From the NCBI GenBank assembly GCA_955652025.1, contig CATPAO010000180.1, forward strand, positions 1 to 8,783: a stretch of DNA of 8,783 nucleotides, read 5' to 3'. This DNA comes from Casimicrobiaceae bacterium. GTDB taxonomy: Bacteria; Pseudomonadota; Gammaproteobacteria; Burkholderiales; Casimicrobiaceae. Made by a program: the position numbers and the translations under genes. Under the pieces are notes generated by a model. That model was not told the origin of the DNA, did no database searches, and worked only from the letters and a program-made list of their open reading frames with translations. Shown in pieces: positions 6,325-8,783 of this stretch. Position 1 is the first letter of the stretch. Each line of letters opens with the position of its first letter.

Positions 6325-6780
6325 ATGCCCGTTCGCGTTCAGGTCGACGACTTCGATATCGCGCGCGAGATCGCGGCGCTGCGCGCGCACGACGCACGCG
6401 TCGGCGCGGTCGCGTCGTTCATCGGCACCGTACGCGACGTCAACGAGGCCGCGCCGATCGTCGCGATGACCCTCGAACACTATCCGGGGATGACCGAGAA
6501 GGCGCTGGAAGCGATCGTCGCTGAAGCGCGGCAGCGATTCGACATCTATGATGCGCTGGTGATCCACCGCGTCGGCCAGCTTCGGCCGACCGACCAGATC
6601 GTCCTCGTCGCCGTCACCGCTGCGCACCGCGGCGAGGCATTCGACGCGTGTCGTTTTTTGATGGACTATCTGAAGACCCGCGCGCCGTTCTGGAAAAAGG
6701 AAGCGACGCCCGACGGCGCGCGCTGGGTCGAGGCGCGCGCGAGCGACGATGAGGCCGCCGGCCGTTGGCAAAAGTCCTAA
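6325..6780 (+). CDS. moaE: Molybdopterin synthase catalytic (large) subunit
   Basis: A 151-residue protein, nearly the same length as E. coli MoaE (150). It forms the heterotetrameric molybdopterin synthase with MoaD and inserts two sulfurs into cPMP in the cytoplasm. The family signatures are present: S31-F-I-G-T-V-R37-D, L50-E-H-Y-P-G-M, I80-H-R-V-G, A100-H-R-G-E-A-F, and K117-T-R-A-P-F-W-K124-K-E, where K117 and K124 correspond to the catalytic lysines 119 and 126 of E. coli. The start ATG 6325 follows a GAGGGG Shine-Dalgarno at 6312-6317 by seven bases; the open frame extends farther upstream over moaD, but that part is not family-like. It lies 11 bases after moaD and is followed by the dgo promoter region. 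Confidence 0.95.
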   Translation: MPVRVQVDDFDIAREIAALRAHDARVGAVASFIGTVRDVNEAAPIVAMTLEHYPGMTEKALEAIVAEARQRFDIYDALVIHRVGQLRPTDQIVLVAVTAAHRGEAFDACRFLMDYLKTRAPFWKKEATPDGARWVEARASDDEAAGRWQKS

Positions 6781-6796
6781 AGCTCCTGCTAACCGC

Positions 6797-6826
6797 TTGA
6801 CCGCCGTTCGGCGGCGCCCGTAGAGT
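6797..6826 (+). promoter_or_regulatory. Candidate sigma-70 promoter of the dgoK-dgoA operon
   Basis: TTGACC at 6797-6802 matches the -35 consensus in five of six bases. After an 18-base spacer, TAGAGT at 6821-6826 matches the -10 in four of six. The start of transcription would be near 6833, giving a leader of about 34 bases before dgoK. It lies right after moaE, where a new functional unit begins. This is inferred from sequence only. Confidence 0.42.
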
Positions 6827-6839
6827 CTCGCCGGGCGCC
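6813..6839. promoter_or_regulatory. Inverted repeat over the -10/start region of dgoK, candidate operator
   Basis: GGCGCCCG (6813-6820) and CGGGCGCC (6832-6839) are perfect 8-bp inverted arms with an 11-base spacer. They flank the proposed -10 and cover the expected start of transcription, where a repressor would act. A second dyad, CCGCC-GTTC-GGCGG (6801-6814), lies in the promoter spacer. No T-run follows either, so they are poor intrinsic terminators, though a role at the 3' end of the moaE transcript is not excluded. Confidence 0.35.
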
Positions 6840-6866
6840 CTTCTATGCGCCGGGAGACGATTCACC

Positions 6867-7781
6867 ATGAGCGCGGCGACGCTCATCGCGATCGATTGGG
6901 GAACGACCGCCGCGCGCGCGTATCGGCTCGATGCGCAGGGCAGCGTTTGTGACGAGCGCAGCGCAGCGCTCGGCATTTCGCGCGTGCGTGATCACCGTTA
7001 TGCGGAGGCCTTGGCCGCGCTGCTCGGCGATTGGCAGACCGACCCGGCCCCGCGGCTCGCGTGCGGCATGATCGGCAGCCGGCAAGGCTGGGTCGAGGCG
7101 CCGTACGTTGCGTGCCCGGCATCGCTCGAGGCGATCGCCGCCGGTATCGCGCCGGTGGCGGATGCCGCACTCGCGATTGTCCCGGGGCTGTTGACGCGCG
7201 ACCGGTTCGGCATTCCCGACGTGATGCGCGGCGAGGAGACGCAACTGATCGGCGCCGTCGCGGCGACCGAGCCCTCGGTGCTCGCCGTCCTCCCGGGCAC
7301 GCACAGCAAATGGGCACGCGTCGAGCGCGGTCGCGTGATCGACTTCGCGACCTACATGACGGGCGAGCTCTACGCGGTGCTGCTCGCGCACAGCCTGCTC
7401 GGTCGCATGGCGGAGCGCACGCAGGGCGCGATTGTCGGACCTTCGTTTGAACGAGGCGTGCGACGCGGCCTCGAGCCTGGCGAATTGACGCATGTGATTT
7501 TCGGCGCGCGCACGCTCGTGCTCAGCGGCGACCTCGCGCCCGCCGATGTCGACGATTGGCTCTCTGGCGTATTGATCGGTCGCGAAATCACCGACGCGCT
7601 CGCGTGGGCGAGAGAAGAGGGCGCGGATGCGACACCCGTGCGGATCATCGGCAACGACAGCCTCGCCGATCGCTATGCGGCGGCGCTCGTCCTCGCCGGC
7701 GTCGTCGCGGAGCGCGGCGACCGTAACGCTGCCGCGCGCGGACTGTGGCGGATCGCCGGCCACGCCGGCCTTTTACATTGA
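6867..7781 (+). CDS. dgoK: 2-dehydro-3-deoxygalactonokinase
   Basis: A 304-residue sugar-acid kinase of the DgoK family (E. coli 292). It phosphorylates 2-keto-3-deoxy-D-galactonate with ATP in the De Ley-Doudoroff pathway. Visible motifs are the actin-like ATPase phosphate loop I-A-I-D10-W-G-T-T14 at the N-terminus, C-G-M67-I-G-S-R-Q-G-W74-x-E-A-P-Y, I-P-D-V-M-R120-G-E-E-T-Q-L-I-G, and L-P-G143-T-H-S-K-W148 with F-x-T-Y-M-T-G-E-L after it. All are diagnostic of DgoK rather than of other sugar kinases. The start ATG 6867 follows GGGAGA (6852-6857) at nine bases. It is the first gene of the operon, eight bases ahead of dgoA, behind the candidate promoter and dyad. Confidence 0.93.
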   Translation: MSAATLIAIDWGTTAARAYRLDAQGSVCDERSAALGISRVRDHRYAEALAALLGDWQTDPAPRLACGMIGSRQGWVEAPYVACPASLEAIAAGIAPVADAALAIVPGLLTRDRFGIPDVMRGEETQLIGAVAATEPSVLAVLPGTHSKWARVERGRVIDFATYMTGELYAVLLAHSLLGRMAERTQGAIVGPSFERGVRRGLEPGELTHVIFGARTLVLSGDLAPADVDDWLSGVLIGREITDALAWAREEGADATPVRIIGNDSLADRYAAALVLAGVVAERGDRNAAARGLWRIAGHAGLLH

Positions 7782-7789
7782 CCCTGCCC

Positions 7790-8422
7790 ATGCTCCAACT
7801 TCGCACCTATCTGTCGCCATTGCCGCTCATCGCAGTGCTGCGCGGCATCACGCCGGAAGAGGTACCCGCGATCGGCGACGCGTTGCATGGTGAAGGCTTT
7901 CGCGTGCTCGAAGTGCCCCTCAATTCGCCGCGGCCATTCGAGTCGATTCGGCGCCTCGCGCGCGCATTCGGCGAACAGTGTCTCATCGGCGCGGGCACCG
8001 TCATTGCGCCGGACGATGTTGCGCGCGTTCGAGACGCCGGCGGAGCGCTGATCGTGATGCCACATGCGGATACCGCGGTCGTGCGCGAGGCGAAGGCCGC
8101 GGGACTCGTGTGCGTGCCCGGCGTCGCGACGCCGACCGAAGCCTTTGCCGCGCTGGCCGCAGGCGCCGACGGGTTGAAGATGTTTCCGGCCGATCAGTTG
8201 CCCCCGGCGGCGCTGAAAGCGTGGCGCGCCGTGTTGCCGCGCGAGACGCTCGTGTTCGCAGTAGGCGGCATCAAGCCCGACAACATGGCGCCCTATTGGA
8301 CCGCGGGTGCCGACGGTTTCGGCACCGGTTCGAATCTCTACGCGCCCGGCGCCGATCCGGCCGCGGTGCGCGCGGCCGCCGCCGCTTATGCTGCCGCTGT
8401 GCATGCGCTGCCATCACGATGA
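7790..8422 (+). CDS. dgoA: 2-dehydro-3-deoxy-6-phosphogalactonate aldolase
   Basis: A 210-residue class I (Schiff-base) aldolase of the KDPG/KDPGal family. It cleaves KDPGal to pyruvate and D-glyceraldehyde 3-phosphate. Key residues are L13-I-A-V-L-R-G-I-T near the N-terminus, V39-L-E41-V-P-L-N-S-P with the catalytic glutamate (the PLNSP form is typical of DgoA rather than of Eda), G67-A-G-T-V, P110-G-V-A-T-P-T-E, the Schiff-base lysine in L129-K130-M-F-P, and F-A-V-G-G-I-K-P-D-N. ATG 7790 gives the family N-terminus; the open frame extends 15 codons upstream into dgoK without family similarity. It starts eight bases after dgoK stops and shares ATGA (8419-8422) with the kinase gene that follows, implying translational coupling. 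Confidence 0.94.
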   Translation: MLQLRTYLSPLPLIAVLRGITPEEVPAIGDALHGEGFRVLEVPLNSPRPFESIRRLARAFGEQCLIGAGTVIAPDDVARVRDAGGALIVMPHADTAVVREAKAAGLVCVPGVATPTEAFAALAAGADGLKMFPADQLPPAALKAWRAVLPRETLVFAVGGIKPDNMAPYWTAGADGFGTGSNLYAPGADPAAVRAAAAAYAAAVHALPSR

Positions 8423-8783
8423 GCGAGGATTCGCCGGCGATCGTCGCGATCGGCGAACCGCTGGTCGAATTCAATCAGGTCCATGCGAGCGATCCGCATA
8501 CGTACCTGCAAGGCTTCGGCGGCGACACGTCGAACATGGTCATTGCGGCGGCGCGTCTGGGTGCGAGTTCCGGCTACATCACGCGTGTCGGCGACGACAT
8601 GTTCGGACGGCTGTTCCTCGCGCTATGGCACGACGAACGGGTCGACACGCGCGGCGTCGCGACCGACGCCACCGCCCCGACCGGCGTCTACTTCGTCACC
8701 CATGGCCCGCACGGCCACGAATTCAGTTACTTGCGCGCCGCGTCGGCGGCGAGTCGGATCGCCGCTGCGAATTTGCCTCGCGA
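8419..8783 (+). CDS. kdgK: PfkB-family sugar kinase, probably 2-dehydro-3-deoxygluconokinase (3' end outside window)
   Basis: The N-terminal 121 residues of a ribokinase-fold kinase. ATG 8419 overlaps the dgoA stop (ATGA). The PfkB signature G34-G-D-T-S-N-M...A-R-L-G-A...T-R-V-G-D-D-M-F-G is clear. The substrate-facing pattern V-Y90-F-V-T-H-G...F-S-Y104-L-R106-A-A-S-A-A-S resembles KDG kinases: Gly34, Tyr90, Tyr104 and Arg106 line up with residues I recall as binding KDG in Thermus thermophilus KdgK (Gly34, Tyr89, Tyr103, Arg105). The enzyme would make KDPG from 2-keto-3-deoxygluconate with ATP. Its place directly after dgoK and dgoA fits sugar-acid catabolism. Other PfkB substrates cannot be excluded because the C-terminal half, with the catalytic aspartate, is outside the window. 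Confidence 0.78.
   Translation, partial: MSEDSPAIVAIGEPLVEFNQVHASDPHTYLQGFGGDTSNMVIAAARLGASSGYITRVGDDMFGRLFLALWHDERVDTRGVATDATAPTGVYFVTHGPHGHEFSYLRAASAASRIAAANLPR

Overview
The window is GC-rich, densely packed bacterial DNA. Its codon use, gene families and gene order suggest a betaproteobacterium, most likely of the order Burkholderiales. Three things point that way: an AsmA-family envelope protein, a molybdenum-cofactor cluster of mobB and moaD-moaE, and a tandem intergenic repeat of a type I recall from many Burkholderiales genomes. I see no RNA gene, insertion sequence, prophage or CRISPR array. No gap between genes exceeds about 230 bases, and the largest holds the repeat.

Layout. At 2-1306 (+) is the C-terminal part of an AsmA-family protein, cut by the window edge. 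It converges on a compact minus-strand operon, read from right to left: an EcsC-like protein (3201-2590), an SRAP/YedK DNA-protein crosslink protein (2579-1839) and the uric-acid pathway decarboxylase UraD (1842-1336). Divergent from this operon is an alanine-dehydrogenase-family gene (3277-4401, +) in which the family's catalytic histidine aligns with glutamine. Next come mobB (4467-4979), a small outer-membrane beta-barrel gene (5043-5795), two tandem repeats of about 85 bp (5834-6004), then moaD (6023-6313) and moaE (6325-6780). The right end is a sugar-acid catabolic operon: a candidate promoter and dyad (6797-6839), dgoK (6867-7781), dgoA (7790-8422) and a KDG-kinase-like PfkB gene running off the window (8419 onward).

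How the genes work together. MoaD and MoaE form molybdopterin synthase, and MobB assists a later step of cofactor maturation. moeA, often found beside these genes, is absent from the window, and the barrel gene lies between mobB and moaD. DgoK phosphorylates 2-keto-3-deoxygalactonate and DgoA splits the product to pyruvate and glyceraldehyde 3-phosphate. The second kinase would bring in the gluconate epimer, so one operon could serve both De Ley-Doudoroff and Entner-Doudoroff-type intermediates. The minus-strand trio joins genes with no obvious shared pathway.

I did not find a clearly new multi-gene system. The points most worth a second look are the altered active site and coenzyme site of the alanine-dehydrogenase homologue, the tandem repeat between the barrel gene and moaD, and the two-kinase sugar-acid operon with its dyad over the start of transcription.
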